Assembly: GCA_016712505.1 (NCBI GenBank)
Contig: JADJQY010000015.1
Span: forward strand, 62,001 to 126,000
Reading direction: 5' to 3'
DNA: 64,000 nucleotides
Origin: Candidatus Eiseniibacteriota bacterium
Lineage (GTDB): Bacteria; Eisenbacteria; RBG-16-71-46; CAIMUX01
Shown: one piece after another, positions 52,695-62,181 of the stretch
How positions within the stretch are numbered: the stretch's first letter is position 1
Layout of the letters: every line of letters starts with the position of its first letter
Program-made: the position numbers and the translations under genes
The notes under the pieces: model-generated
Seen by the model: only the letters and a program-made list of their open reading frames with translations
Told to the model about the DNA's origin: nothing
The model's database searches: none

Positions 52695-54617
52695 ATGCAC
52701 CGCTGGTCAAAGGCGCTCGTCGCCATCTGTCTCCTGGGCACGATTTTCCGTGCCCCGGCCGCGCTCGCCTCGCCCGCGGATCTGCGAGCCGAGATCGAGC
52801 GGTTTCAGCGCTCGGAACGGGCCGCCGGGCTCGCGTTCACCGCGGTCTTCTCCCCCGTGACGGCCGACCCTGGTCCCGCGGAAGGGACACCCGCAGCCGC
52901 GCCAACCCAGGGAGGGGCAGCGGAGAGCACGGTCCCCGCGACGCCGGCAACCGACGCGGCAACCGACACGGCGAAAGGCACGGCAGTCGGCAGGACAGCC
53001 GGCAGTTCGAGCGGCAACTCCGCCGCTTGCCCCGGCTGCGTCTCGTTTCACCCCGATCGTCCCCTGATCCCGGCCAGCGTGACCAAGTTGGTCACTACCA
53101 GCGCCGCGCTCGAGGCCTGGGGACCCCGACACCTCTTCCATACGCAGGTCTGGTCAGATGGCCGGATCCGCCGCGGGGTCCTCGACGGGAACCTGATCGT
53201 GCGCGGAGGGGGCGATCCGTTCCTCGTGACCGAGCGGCTGTGGCTCCTGGCCCACGAGTTGCAGCTCAAGGGCGTGACCGAGGTCACCGGTCGGCTGGTG
53301 ATCGATCTCGGCGCGTTCGTTCCGGAGGCAGCCGATACCGCGCGCCTGCAGCGCGAAGACTCCGATCGTCCGTATGCGGCCGGGCTCTCGCCGCTCACGG
53401 TGAACTTCAACGCAATCACGGTTCGAGTCGAGCCGGGCGCCGGCCCCGGCGAGGCCGCGTTCGTCGGCTTCGATCCGTTTCCCTGCGCGTACCTCCGATT
53501 GGTCAACCGCGTTCGCACCGGCGCTCCGGGAGGGAAGACTGCCTGGTCGGTGCGACTTGCGCAGCTTGACGGCTCCTGGGCCGCCTCGAGTACCCCGGCC
53601 GAGATCACCGCACGTGGCGGAGCCGAGATTCGAAGCAGCGGTGCGGGCGTCGGCGCGGAGAGATCGTCGGACCCGGCGCATCCGACGGACCCGGCGGACA
53701 CTCTGACGAGCGGTCACGACGGCGCCCCGACTCTGTCTGCATCCCCGATGGGCGGCGACGCGCCTTCGATCGGGAGCGGTCCACCGCGTGGTGCCGCTGC
53801 GACTCTCGAGTACGCCGACTCGCTCGCGCATGGCGAGGTGGTGATCGTCGAGGGGGTGATCGCGGCCGACGCGGAGCCGCAGTTCGAGTATCGCAGCGTC
53901 GAGCATCCTGATGCCTTTTCCGCCGCACTGATCCGGACGTTTCTGGCCGAGGCCGGAATCACCGTTCGCGGGGCCACCGTCTTCGGTTCGATACCGCGGA
54001 AGGCAAGTCTGCTGCTCGATTTCCCCTCGCTGCCGCTGGCCGACCTGGTCGGCAGCACGAATCGTCACAGCAACAATCTGATGGCCGATCTCCTTGCCAT
54101 GTCGCTGTCGACGACTTCGCCGGTCGCGAAGGGCTGGGAGACCACCACCGCCGCCGATGCGGTGCAGGTGCCGGCCAGTCTCTCGCATGGGGCGCGCGTC
54201 CTGACTCGCTGGCTGCGCGACGCCGAGGGGCTTGCTCCGCGCTCCGCGCAGGAGATCGTGCTCCACGACGGCAGCGGGCTGTCTCCCCGAAACCGGCTGA
54301 CCGGAGCGGCGCTGGTGCATCTGCTGCAGCGCGACTGGAACGACTTTCGGATCCAGCCCGCGCTCCTCGCCTCGCTGCCCGGCCCCGGCGAGGAGGGCAC
54401 GCTGCGCCGCCGCTGGAAGGAGGTCGACCCACGCCCTCCCGTGCGCGCCAAGACCGGCACCCTCGGCGATCATCCCACGAGCGCCCTCGCCGGCTACCTC
54501 GTCGATCGGCGTCACGGCGTGGTCGCATTCGCCCTCATCATGAACGGACGGTCCGGCTGGTCGGTGGCCGAGATGCAAGCCCTGCAGGACGCGTGGATAT
54601 TGAAGTACCTGCAGTAG
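52695..54617 (+). CDS. dacB: D-alanyl-D-alanine carboxypeptidase/endopeptidase, PBP4 type
   Basis: A 640-residue S13 peptidase acting on peptidoglycan in the periplasm. The signal peptide covers ~1-26 (ending APAALA). The catalytic triad motifs are S-x-x-K in PASVTKLVTT (Ser128, Lys131), S-x-N in STNRHSNNLMADLLA, and KTG in RAKTGTLGDHPTSALAGYLV. It is longer than E. coli PBP4 (477). An Ala/Thr/Pro-rich insert lies at ~57-112 before the active Ser, and a second low-complexity insert at ~320-380. The start ATG at 52695 follows AAGGAG. Transcribed divergently from the Asp-Arg-Ser protein. Confidence 0.92.
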   Translation: MHRWSKALVAICLLGTIFRAPAALASPADLRAEIERFQRSERAAGLAFTAVFSPVTADPGPAEGTPAAAPTQGGAAESTVPATPATDAATDTAKGTAVGRTAGSSSGNSAACPGCVSFHPDRPLIPASVTKLVTTSAALEAWGPRHLFHTQVWSDGRIRRGVLDGNLIVRGGGDPFLVTERLWLLAHELQLKGVTEVTGRLVIDLGAFVPEAADTARLQREDSDRPYAAGLSPLTVNFNAITVRVEPGAGPGEAAFVGFDPFPCAYLRLVNRVRTGAPGGKTAWSVRLAQLDGSWAASSTPAEITARGGAEIRSSGAGVGAERSSDPAHPTDPADTLTSGHDGAPTLSASPMGGDAPSIGSGPPRGAAATLEYADSLAHGEVVIVEGVIAADAEPQFEYRSVEHPDAFSAALIRTFLAEAGITVRGATVFGSIPRKASLLLDFPSLPLADLVGSTNRHSNNLMADLLAMSLSTTSPVAKGWETTTAADAVQVPASLSHGARVLTRWLRDAEGLAPRSAQEIVLHDGSGLSPRNRLTGAALVHLLQRDWNDFRIQPALLASLPGPGEEGTLRRRWKEVDPRPPVRAKTGTLGDHPTSALAGYLVDRRHGVVAFALIMNGRSGWSVAEMQALQDAWILKYLQ

Positions 54618-54928
54618 GTCCCTCGTCGCGAGGTGGGCGGCGTGCCGGCTGGCTGAGCCGCGATGTGGGTCACCTGCGAGTCGGGCGGGGCGCCGTGCGG
54701 CAGGCCATCACGGGGTGGATCGTGGCGGGGCGAGTCGGATCGCAGCGGGGCGGGCCGCAGGAGGGCGAGCAGCAGAGGCGCCGGCAGCAGGACGGCGAGC
54801 AGCAGCGCGGCGAGCAGCAGATGGGTGGGCCGCACGTCGTTCGATGTCGAACAGCCCCCGGGGAGAGTTGCGCGGATCGGTGCGGGACTGCGCGGGTCGC
54901 GGGAGTCGCGGGAGTCGCGCGAGTCGCG
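54618..54928. other. Low-complexity intergenic region
   Basis: About 310 bp between convergent dacB and the sigma54 activator, rich in GGCGAGCAGCAG-type and CGGGAGT-type repeats. An open frame on the minus strand with a leucine-rich start overlaps dacB and has no Shine-Dalgarno. I see no convincing gene. Confidence 0.4.
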
Positions 54929-55462
<534 letters not shown>

Positions 55463-55955
55463 CGGCCGGATCTCGCCCGGAGTCGAGCATGCGGAGAATG
55501 CGCGGTTGCGAGCCCGGACCTAGCTCCGCGATCTCATCGAGGAACAGCGTGCCTCCGGAGGCGGTGCAGGCCAGCCCAGCGCGCTCGGTGATCGCCCCGG
55601 TGAACGCCCCTTCTGGTGTCCGAACACCTCGCTGTCGAGCATCTCCGGGCTGAGCGCGCCGCAGTTGACCGGGACGTACGGACCCCGCGCCCGCCGACTC
55701 AGATCGTGCACCGCGCGGGCCACCAGTTCCTTTCCCGTGCCGGTCTCCCCCTGGATCAGGATCGGCTGATCGGTCGGCGCTGCTTCGCGCACCTGCTGGA
55801 GCGCGGCGCGGAGGAGCGGGCTCTTGCCGTGGAGCTCGGGAAGCCCGGGTTGGTGGCGGTGCGGAGGACCTGGATCGTCCGCAGGCGCGCGAGGGAGATC
55901 GATTCCTCGATCTGTTCGCGGGTCAGGGGCCAGGTGGGGTTGGGGAGACGCGGGT
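55463..55955 (-). pseudogene. Frame-broken central AAA+ segment of the sigma54 activator
   Basis: Translating across frames recovers the missing middle. LTREQIEESISLARLRTIQV leads into LPELHGKSPLLRAALQQV, then Walker A QGETGTGKELVARAVHD. The GAFTGA loop needed to contact sigma54 is restored by adding one G at 55607-55610 (AKGGGG run). GGTLFLDEIAELGPGSQPRI (Walker B) follows, and one surplus base at 55476-55478 returns to the downstream frame. All residues needed for activity are present after correction, which argues for sequence error over decay. Confidence 0.75.
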
Positions 55956-57464
55956 CGGGTCGGTGTTCGCGGCGGGGTCGCGGGTGTCGGCGGTGCCGGT
56001 GTCGGTGTCGGTGTCGGAGGAGGTATCGGCGCCGTGGCCGTCCGCGCCGCGACTCCCGGCGGGGAACCGACCCGCGTCCGCGGGAAACGGCTGGTTGAGC
56101 AGGTCGGCGATCGGGTCGACCTCGTTCGCCTCCAGTTCGGCCCGCAGGCGCGCTCCCTCGGCGTCGTAGGAACGTCCCAGGGTGGCAATCAGAGTATCCG
56201 CATCGTCGATCGCCTCGCCACGGGCCAGCGCGAGTAGCCGTTGGGCGCGGTAGATCTCGAACCGCTCGCCCATCTGGGTGAAGAAGTCGACCGCGCGCTC
56301 GAGGTCGTGGATCGCTTCGGCCGTGCGACCGAGGTGGAGGAGGATGCCTCCGCGGACGCGGCGGCAGACGGCGACTTCGTAGAGGTCTTCCATCTTCTCG
56401 AAGGCGGCGAGTGACTCCTCGGCCAGCTCGAGTGCGCGGCCGGGGTTCTTCGACTGGAACTCGACCTCGGCGAGGAGGCGTTGCGTCTCGCCCATGATAT
56501 CGCGCTCGGGGATTCGGTAGGCGAGGGCGTAGCCGCGCTGCAGCCAGCGGCGGGCGCGGGAGAGGTAGCCGCCGGCGAGGCGGAATTCGCCGGTGTATTC
56601 GCAGAGCGCAGCCGTCGTTCTTGGGTCAGGTTGACTCCGAAGGCCGGCGAGCGTTGCGACCACCTCTGTGCGCGCTGCACCGGGCCTACCTGTTCTCGTG
56701 AAGAGCAGGGCTCGGAGAGTACGGAGCTTTAGCCCCCGTGCAGGTTCGTTGAGCTCCTCGGCCAGGGCAGTGGCGCCTTTGAGACTCGGCTCGGCGAGGA
56801 GAAACTGACCTCGAAACAAGCGCAGGCTCGAGAGATTCAGCCGCGCCGTGAGGGCAGCACTCTCGGCTCCGAGCGTGCCGTACATGCGGAGGGCCTCCGC
56901 GAGCAGCGAGTCGGCGTGGGACCACGCGGTCCCCTGACGTTCCACCAGCGACAGCATCTGCAAAATGTGCGCAGAGCGAAGCTGATCCCCGCCGATCTCG
57001 TACTGGCGCAACGCCCGATTCCACATCGTCCTCGCTCGACTGGTCTCACGCAGAGCAAACCAACAACGCCCTGCCTGATCCAGCAACTCCGCTGCCTGCG
57101 GCCTAGTTAGCGCGCTCGGTTCCTGGAGAGCACTGGCCATTCGAGAAGCAACCCCGTGGTAGTCGTTACGCTGAATTCCAATTCGCGCATGCCCCAGAGC
57201 GATGACGAATCGAGTCGTACCCGACTGCGACTCTCCGGACTCCAACTCGCGCAGGTAGGCCGCAAGCTCTTCAACCCGGCGCTCTCGCCAGAGAAGGTCG
57301 GCGCGGCACTCCAACAGGTATGGTTCCCCGGAATCCGTACTCTCTAAACTGCCGAGCAGTGCCCATGCTCGCGTGATGTCACCGGATGCCAAGCAGACAC
57401 GGAGCAGCGCCAGTGAAGCCTGACCCTCCTCGTAGCCGCGGTTGTCGCGCTCTGGGTCTGCCAT
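55923..57464 (-). CDS. TPR-type sensor region of a sigma54-dependent activator
   Basis: A 513-codon frame, nearly all helical repeats of the TPR kind (SLALLRVCLASGDITRAWAL; AAELLDQAGRCWFALRETSR; RALELAEESLAAFEKMEDLY; EAIHDLERAVDFFTQMGERF), ending in an Asp/Thr-rich linker. After one indel near 55940 it runs into the AAA+ domain. TPR-sensor sigma54 activators without a receiver domain usually bind a partner protein or peptide rather than being phosphorylated. The start ATG at 57464 has GAGGTAGAG upstream and lies 9 nt past the stop of a small secreted protein gene, a plausible regulatory partner. Confidence 0.8.
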   Translation of the reverse strand: MADPERDNRGYEEGQASLALLRVCLASGDITRAWALLGSLESTDSGEPYLLECRADLLWRERRVEELAAYLRELESGESQSGTTRFVIALGHARIGIQRNDYHGVASRMASALQEPSALTRPQAAELLDQAGRCWFALRETSRARTMWNRALRQYEIGGDQLRSAHILQMLSLVERQGTAWSHADSLLAEALRMYGTLGAESAALTARLNLSSLRLFRGQFLLAEPSLKGATALAEELNEPARGLKLRTLRALLFTRTGRPGAARTEVVATLAGLRSQPDPRTTAALCEYTGEFRLAGGYLSRARRWLQRGYALAYRIPERDIMGETQRLLAEVEFQSKNPGRALELAEESLAAFEKMEDLYEVAVCRRVRGGILLHLGRTAEAIHDLERAVDFFTQMGERFEIYRAQRLLALARGEAIDDADTLIATLGRSYDAEGARLRAELEANEVDPIADLLNQPFPADAGRFPAGSRGADGHGADTSSDTDTDTGTADTRDPAANTDPTRVSPTPPGP

Positions 57465-57473
57465 TGCTCTACC

Positions 57474-57836
57474 TCACCGAGCGATCGGGGGGACGCCCCT
57501 AGATCCTTGTCCAGGCGCGAAGTTTACAGCCTCGAACAACCGTAGGATGCGCGCCATAAGCTCGGACAAACTCGCCGGTGAAGCGCCGACCTCCGCTTCC
57601 TCCGCGACTGCCCGCCGTTCGGCACTTCGAGTCATGCTATGGGTGGGCGCACCCGGCCGATCAGGGAAGTCGTAGATCTGCCCATCCGTATCCCCCGGCT
57701 CCATCGGCAGCGGGGCCGGCGGTGGGGTCCAGGCGTGGGACGGTGCAGCGGCGAGCGGGCCCAACATCACAAGCGACGCAAGCAGCAGCAGGCGGAGAGT
57801 GCGAGCGGCGGCGCGCGATGGGCGTGTTCGAGACAT
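57474..57836 (-). CDS. Small secreted protein cotranscribed with the sigma54 activator
   Basis: A 120-residue protein with a clear signal peptide (basic start, TLRLLLLASLVMLGPLAAA, cleavage near SHA). The mature part is Pro-rich (TPPPAPLPMEPGDTDGQIYD) and ends with a helix (LSELMARILRLFEAVNF). The start ATG at 57836 has GGAGGT 7 nt upstream, and a sigma70-like promoter lies at 57908-57936. No family recognised. The tight spacing to the TPR activator suggests one operon. Confidence 0.7.
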   Translation of the reverse strand: MSRTRPSRAAARTLRLLLLASLVMLGPLAAAPSHAWTPPPAPLPMEPGDTDGQIYDFPDRPGAPTHSMTRSAERRAVAEEAEVGASPASLSELMARILRLFEAVNFAPGQGSRGVPPIAR

Positions 57837-57907
57837 TCGGCTACCTCCGGTTGGGTATCGCCGAGCTGGGCACTCGGCGGCCGGCCCCCTAAAAGTTCAG
57901 CGCCGAA

Positions 57908-57936
57908 ATGATAGAAGCACGGCTACGGGCCGGCAA
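57908..57936 (-). promoter_or_regulatory. Sigma70-type promoter for the small secreted protein and activator
   Basis: On the minus strand TTGCCG (57931-57936), exactly 17 nt, then TATCAT (57908-57913). Transcription would start near 57901, giving a ~65-nt leader. Confidence 0.5.
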
Positions 57937-58009
57937 CGGAATTCTCGGGGAGTGCTTCTGGCCGGTCGGGGTTTCGTCGGCGGTCGGGGCACCGGCGGAG
58001 AATCGAAGC

Positions 58010-58042
58010 GATCGGCCACGGATCGGCCACGGATCGGCCACC
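58010..58042. repeat. 11-bp tandem repeat, three copies
   Basis: GATCGGCCACG at 58010-58020 and 58021-58031, and GATCGGCCACC at 58032-58042. Confidence 0.8.
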
Positions 58043-58176
58043 AGCAGACAGGAGCAGCGGGCACCGCGATCGACTCCGGTGCCGCAGCCCCGGCTGGTTC
58101 AACGGCGGCGATCTTGACCGGTGCAACCGGCCCGGACGGAGCGGCGACGACATCCGCCAGTCCACCAACGTCGGCC

Positions 58177-58236
58177 GGTGCAGCGGCGACGTCCTCGGCC
58201 GGTGCAGCGGCGACGTCCTCGGCCGGTGCAGCGACC
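58177..58236. repeat. 24-bp tandem repeat, 2.5 copies
   Basis: Two identical 24-bp units (58177-58200, 58201-58224, beginning GGTGCAGCGGCGACG) and a half unit. The stretch between 57837 and 58269 has no convincing gene. Confidence 0.8.
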
Positions 58237-58269
58237 ATTTCCGGTGATCGGCCTGGACCGACGCAGGAC

Positions 58270-59934
58270 TCAGGACTCGCGTGCGACTTCGCGACTCCCT
58301 GCCCGCACGTTCGCCGGCAGCATCTTCCCCGAACGTGGCGGTGAAGCGATGCCCTCCCGATCTGGCCTCCGGGTATGACACCCGATGCCCGGCCCGACTG
58401 CCTTCGCGACGACGGAGTCGGGTGCACACTGTCCCCGGGGAGAGTTCCGTCCGTCCGTCGATCTGCTCCTTACCACGCGGTGGCGCGCCGCGGCCCAACC
58501 AAGTTCCGCCACGCGCTTCGCATCGAGCGGGCCGATCTCGGACCGGACGCCCTCGCCTGCGGACCGGTCAGCCCACCCGACGTCACTCCGCGCCTCGTAA
58601 CGGTTGTGGGCCCCGCAGCGAAGAGCGAGGTTCTCCACCGTGTGCGCCCCGCCCTGAGCAAAGGGGAGCAGGTGATGGAACTGAAGGAAGGCACGCGTGC
58701 CGCAGCGGTGCCCTTGGCGCGACCGGAACGCGCACCGCCCGCCATCCCGCTGCCAGACGGCGCGACGTACCGCGATCGGAATGTAGCGCGAGCGCCACCG
58801 CGGAGCACGCCGGCGCACCGTCGGTCCCGCGTGAACTTCTCCGCCCCGCGGCAATCCGTGCGGCCGCGCCCGCAACGACCCGCTCGGCTCGGCCGGCAGA
58901 GGCGCAGCTGCCCCGGGCTTCAACGGCACAGGCGCCCCGGCCTCCAGCGACACAGCTGACCCGGCCTGTGCCGCCACATGCTCCAGCGACCACCCCTCCG
59001 CCGGTGCCCCGTCCGGCTGCGCGATCGGCCCCGACACCTGCTGCCCGAACCTCCGTCGCTCCGTACTCGCGATCAGCGCCCGGAGCGCGAGCCGAAGCAG
59101 CGTGGCGAGATCTCCACTCGGATTGCTGTGACTCACGAGATCCCGCGCCCGGGCGAGCAGATCTTGCAACTCGGGATCGGCCGCGAACGAGAGCTTGGGC
59201 GGACCGAACGCCGCGCCCGCGGGCCTGGTAGCGACAGCCTCGGTCGCAGCGCGTTCCTGAAGCGACGCGGCCTCGGAACTTGGGGTGCAGGCCGATGCCG
59301 AGGACATGGTCGCGCCTTCGGTCAGCAACAGACCCGGCCCGGCCGGTCGCCCAACCTGCGCGATACCCCCCGGACCGGGTCGAGCTTCGGCAAACGCCAT
59401 CCGCCCAGAACGGCAGTCCGCACTACGCGCCGCAGCGTCCCGGGCAGGAGCCGCAGCGTCATCCGCCGCACCGTCCACCACCATCGGCGCCGCGACACCG
59501 GGCACCGCCCTCTCACCGACCAGCATCCGCTCGACCGCACGCTTCGATTGCCCGCACGCACGCGCGATCCAGCAGGCCACATTCTCTTCCGTCAACTCCG
59601 AAGCGAGCAGGCAGATCGCACTGAGATGCAGCTCCCCCGCGGCGAGCCGCGCGAGCAGGTCCGGGAACCGACGCCCGGCTCGGGCAGCGGTGATCCGGTG
59701 GTAGGCGGCCGGCTCCGACATGCGGAGGATCTCGGTGCAGTAGGCGAAGGTCGACGAGCAACCGGCCCCGAGATAGAGACGCCGCGCGTCCAGTTCGCCC
59801 AGGTGCCGGAGTAACTCCGCCGTGACGCGTCGCTCCGCCCTTGCCCAGCCCGCGACCGCGCGAAGGATCGCTCCGTCGCTGAGCGTCGCGAAATCCGCCG
59901 CTTGGGATACCACCTCTGCCATGTTGCTGCGCAT
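58270..59934 (-). CDS. HNH endonuclease-domain protein with DUF222-like N-terminus
   Basis: A 554-residue protein. Residues ~15-145 match the helical region seen in many HNH proteins of high-GC bacteria (ELLRHLGELDARRLYLGAGC; MSEPAAYHRITAARAGRRFP; GELHLSAICLLA). A long Ala/Pro-rich linker follows. The HNH nuclease is at ~388-447: RRAVWQRDGGRCAF, FLQFHHLLPFAQGG, HTVENLALRCGAHN, giving H-H...N...H. The last ~105 residues are Arg-rich and unlike the family. The start ATG at 59934 has GGAGG 6 nt upstream. Such genes often occur in several copies per genome and are probably mobile or phage-linked. Confidence 0.82.
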   Translation of the reverse strand: MRSNMAEVVSQAADFATLSDGAILRAVAGWARAERRVTAELLRHLGELDARRLYLGAGCSSTFAYCTEILRMSEPAAYHRITAARAGRRFPDLLARLAAGELHLSAICLLASELTEENVACWIARACGQSKRAVERMLVGERAVPGVAAPMVVDGAADDAAAPARDAAARSADCRSGRMAFAEARPGPGGIAQVGRPAGPGLLLTEGATMSSASACTPSSEAASLQERAATEAVATRPAGAAFGPPKLSFAADPELQDLLARARDLVSHSNPSGDLATLLRLALRALIASTERRRFGQQVSGPIAQPDGAPAEGWSLEHVAAQAGSAVSLEAGAPVPLKPGAAAPLPAEPSGSLRARPHGLPRGGEVHAGPTVRRRAPRWRSRYIPIAVRRAVWQRDGGRCAFRSRQGHRCGTRAFLQFHHLLPFAQGGAHTVENLALRCGAHNRYEARSDVGWADRSAGEGVRSEIGPLDAKRVAELGWAAARHRVVRSRSTDGRNSPRGQCAPDSVVAKAVGPGIGCHTRRPDREGIASPPRSGKMLPANVRAGSREVARES

Positions 59935-60287
59935 ATCGGCCTCCGTGCCCTCGTTGGGATTCGTTCGCTGATTCCACGCGCTGCTCGCTGCTCGCAACGC
60001 TCTACCGAAACGAACGATACCCCACCACCTCAGGCGGGCCTGCGGCCGACCGAGAGCACCGAAGTCTTGAACAGACGTCTCGAATCGTCATTTCGATCCG
60101 CGGATCTCCCACACGGGCTCCACGTGCAATCACGGACGACGCGAGAGAGCCTTTTCGCACCAGCGGATCAGTCCATACGCACAACTGTCAATCCGTATTT
60201 CTATCCATACACACTTTGTTCGCAACTGACCAACAGTCGTGGGCCGGACAGCTTCGACGCTGGAACCGCGCCGACATCTCCCGCCGT

Positions 60288-60359
60288 CGCAGTACCGCAG
60301 TACCGCAGTACCGCAGTATCGCAGTTCCGCAGCGCCGCAGCGCCGCAGCGCCGCATCAT
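60288..60359. repeat. 8-bp tandem repeat array, about nine units
   Basis: CGCAGTAC three times, then CGCAGTAT, CGCAGTTC, CGCAGCGC three times and CGCATCAT. A second 8-bp family (ACACCGAG, three copies) lies shortly downstream near 60400. Confidence 0.85.
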
Positions 60360-60719
60360 CGCGCCTCCGCGCTGATGCACCGAAGCGCGGTCACACCGAG
60401 ACACCGAGACACCGATGCGCCGTAGCACGAACGCACCCACGCAGCACCGCATCAACGCAGGACTTCACGCACGCCACGTCGCGCCAGACCGAGGCCCGGC
60501 CACCGCCGGCCCTCCAGAACGATTCCCCACGCGCCCCGAGCGCTTTCAGGCAGCCCACGCGACGGTCGCAGCGCTGACCGAGGTCACCCGACAAACACGA
60601 TGCACGAGACGGAGGCAATACCCACCACGCCCCGCACCGCGCTCCCCTTCGCCCGGAACAGACCCCAGTCACGGACCTCCTCCGTACAACTCGACGTAGG
60701 ATTTCGACTACAGGTCGCA

Positions 60720-60747
60720 ATCTCGGATCTCGGATCTCGGATCTCGG
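60720..60747. repeat. 7-bp tandem repeat, four copies
   Basis: ATCTCGG repeated exactly four times. Confidence 0.85.
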
Positions 60748-61141
60748 TCCCCGCACCCAGCGTTACCAGTCGCGACAGGCGTCACCCTCCTGGGGGTTCC
60801 TTCCCCCGACGCGGATCCGGGAGGTGCGAGACCCGCGCTGCAAACTCCTCGCAGCATCGGCTCGCGGCGTGAGCGGCCTCCCCCGCCCCTCGTCCCAGAC
60901 TCGCCGCAGCAATCCGGGCCGGGACTCCCGGGCCATCCGCGCTATCCGCGCTCTCCACAAGAGTGACGTCGAGACGTTGCGGGGATCGGGAGTTCCCATG
61001 CGTTCCTCGTTCCATCGGATCCATGAGTCGCCCCGCCTTGCACCCCCCGGATCGGCATCGATGAGTTTCAGGCGAGCCGCAGACACGCTCACCATCCTCC
61101 CTTCCCGGGCCCGCCCTGACGCACACCGCCCCTGGGGGCAG

Positions 61142-61147
61142 TCGGCG
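61142..61147. repeat. Target-site duplication, left copy
   Basis: TCGGCG directly before the IS21 left end, matching 63757-63762. Confidence 0.75.
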
Positions 61148-61195
61148 TGATCAGCGACAACTACTTTTCCCGTCGGCGACAACTATTCTTCCCGG
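61148..61195 (+). repeat. IS21 terminal inverted repeat (istB side)
   Basis: Two copies of the GCGACAACTA transposase-site core 25 bp apart. It pairs with the complement of 63709-63756. Confidence 0.8.
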
Positions 61196-61404
61196 CCCTT
61201 GGTTTCGGATTGAGAGGGATCCTGCTGCATCCTCAGTAGTCCCTCGGACTTCTTTCGGAACAGCGGACGGGTTGTGGCCCGGCCCTCGGAGACGTTCGGG
61301 CTCGAGTGCTCATTCCTCTTCGCGGTTGGCAGCGCCCGGGATTCGAGCTATCCCAGGGGTACCCCAGGTACTCGGAGGGTCGCGATCGTGGCTCCTGGAG
61401 CCTC

Positions 61405-62181
61405 TCATGCGTCCTCCTTCTTCCCCCGACCCTTGCGGTGTGACTCCTCCAGCCGGAAGCTCGAGAGGTTGAGCTCCAGGATCACGCTATGATGGACGAG
61501 CCGATCGATGGCCGCCGCGGTGGTCATCGGGTCCTTGAAGATCGCCTCCCACTTCGAGAACGGCAGGTTGCTGGTCAGAAGTACGCTTCCGCGTTCGTAA
61601 CGGTCGGCCAGGAGCGCGAAGAGCACCTCCATCTCCTCCCGACTCTGTTGGACGTAGCCGATGTCGTCCACGAGGATGGCATCGTAGCCACCAAGGCGCT
61701 TCAGAACCCGGGCCAGCTTCAAGTCGCGCTTCGCGATGAGCAGCTCCTGGACCAACAGCGCACACGGAGCGAACAGAACGCGTCGTCCCCGACGGACCAA
61801 CTCGTGACCGAGCGCACAGAGCAGATGCGTCTTCCCCGATCCCGGGTTGCCGAAGGCGAGGATGTTCTCTCTCCGATCGAGGAAGGTCCCGTCGAGGAGG
61901 GTCTGGAACTGAACCGCGACCTTCCGCGGTAGTCGCTTCAGGTCGAACGTCTCCAAGGTTTTCTCCAGAGGGAGACGAGATTCACGCAGGAGCCGGGCGG
62001 TGCGATTCTGTTGCCGTGCCTCGACCTCGCGATCCGACACCGCGAGCAGGTAGTGCTCGTAACTCAGCGATTCCTGAAGTGCCCGCACCGCCTCGGCCTC
62101 GAAGCTCTCACGGACCGCCGGCAGATGAAGCGCCCGCAGGTTCGCGACCAGGCGGGCGTTCAATTGACCACCGCTTCGCAT
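61405..62181 (-). CDS. istB: IS21 transposition helper ATPase
   Basis: A 258-residue AAA+ protein of the IstB/DnaC family. An N-terminal helical region (LVANLRALHLPAVRESFEAEA; LSYEHYLLAVSDREVEARQQ) is followed by Walker A FGNPGSGKTHLL, Walker B AILVDDIGYVQQS, sensor SVLLTSNLPFSKW and FKDPMTTAAAIDRLVHHSVI. The start ATG at 62181 with GGAGG upstream overlaps the end of istA by 22 nt, as in other IS21 elements. It directs the transposase to target DNA. The reading frame is intact. Confidence 0.93.
   Translation of the reverse strand: MRSGGQLNARLVANLRALHLPAVRESFEAEAVRALQESLSYEHYLLAVSDREVEARQQNRTARLLRESRLPLEKTLETFDLKRLPRKVAVQFQTLLDGTFLDRRENILAFGNPGSGKTHLLCALGHELVRRGRRVLFAPCALLVQELLIAKRDLKLARVLKRLGGYDAILVDDIGYVQQSREEMEVLFALLADRYERGSVLLTSNLPFSKWEAIFKDPMTTAAAIDRLVHHSVILELNLSSFRLEESHRKGRGKKEDA

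Larger units (their letters stand above)
59935..61141. other. 1.2-kb gene-free accessory region
   Basis: Between the HNH gene and the IS21 element. It holds short tandem repeats (60288-60359, about 60400-60420, 60720-60747) and no frame with protein-like composition. No tRNA or other RNA gene was recognised. Confidence 0.5.

Noticed and set aside
54512..54835. Minus-strand open frame with a leucine-rich start resembling a signal peptide
   Set aside because: It overlaps the last 106 bp of dacB, has no Shine-Dalgarno, and its leucine run comes from a CAG-type DNA repeat.
60288..60359. CRISPR array
   Set aside because: The 8-bp units are contiguous with no spacers and no cas genes nearby.
60763..61182. 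Minus-strand frame next to the IS21 left end, possibly a gene interrupted by the insertion
   Set aside because: It is Arg-rich with no recognisable motif and reads into the IS end; joining the two flanks does not produce a longer plausible protein.
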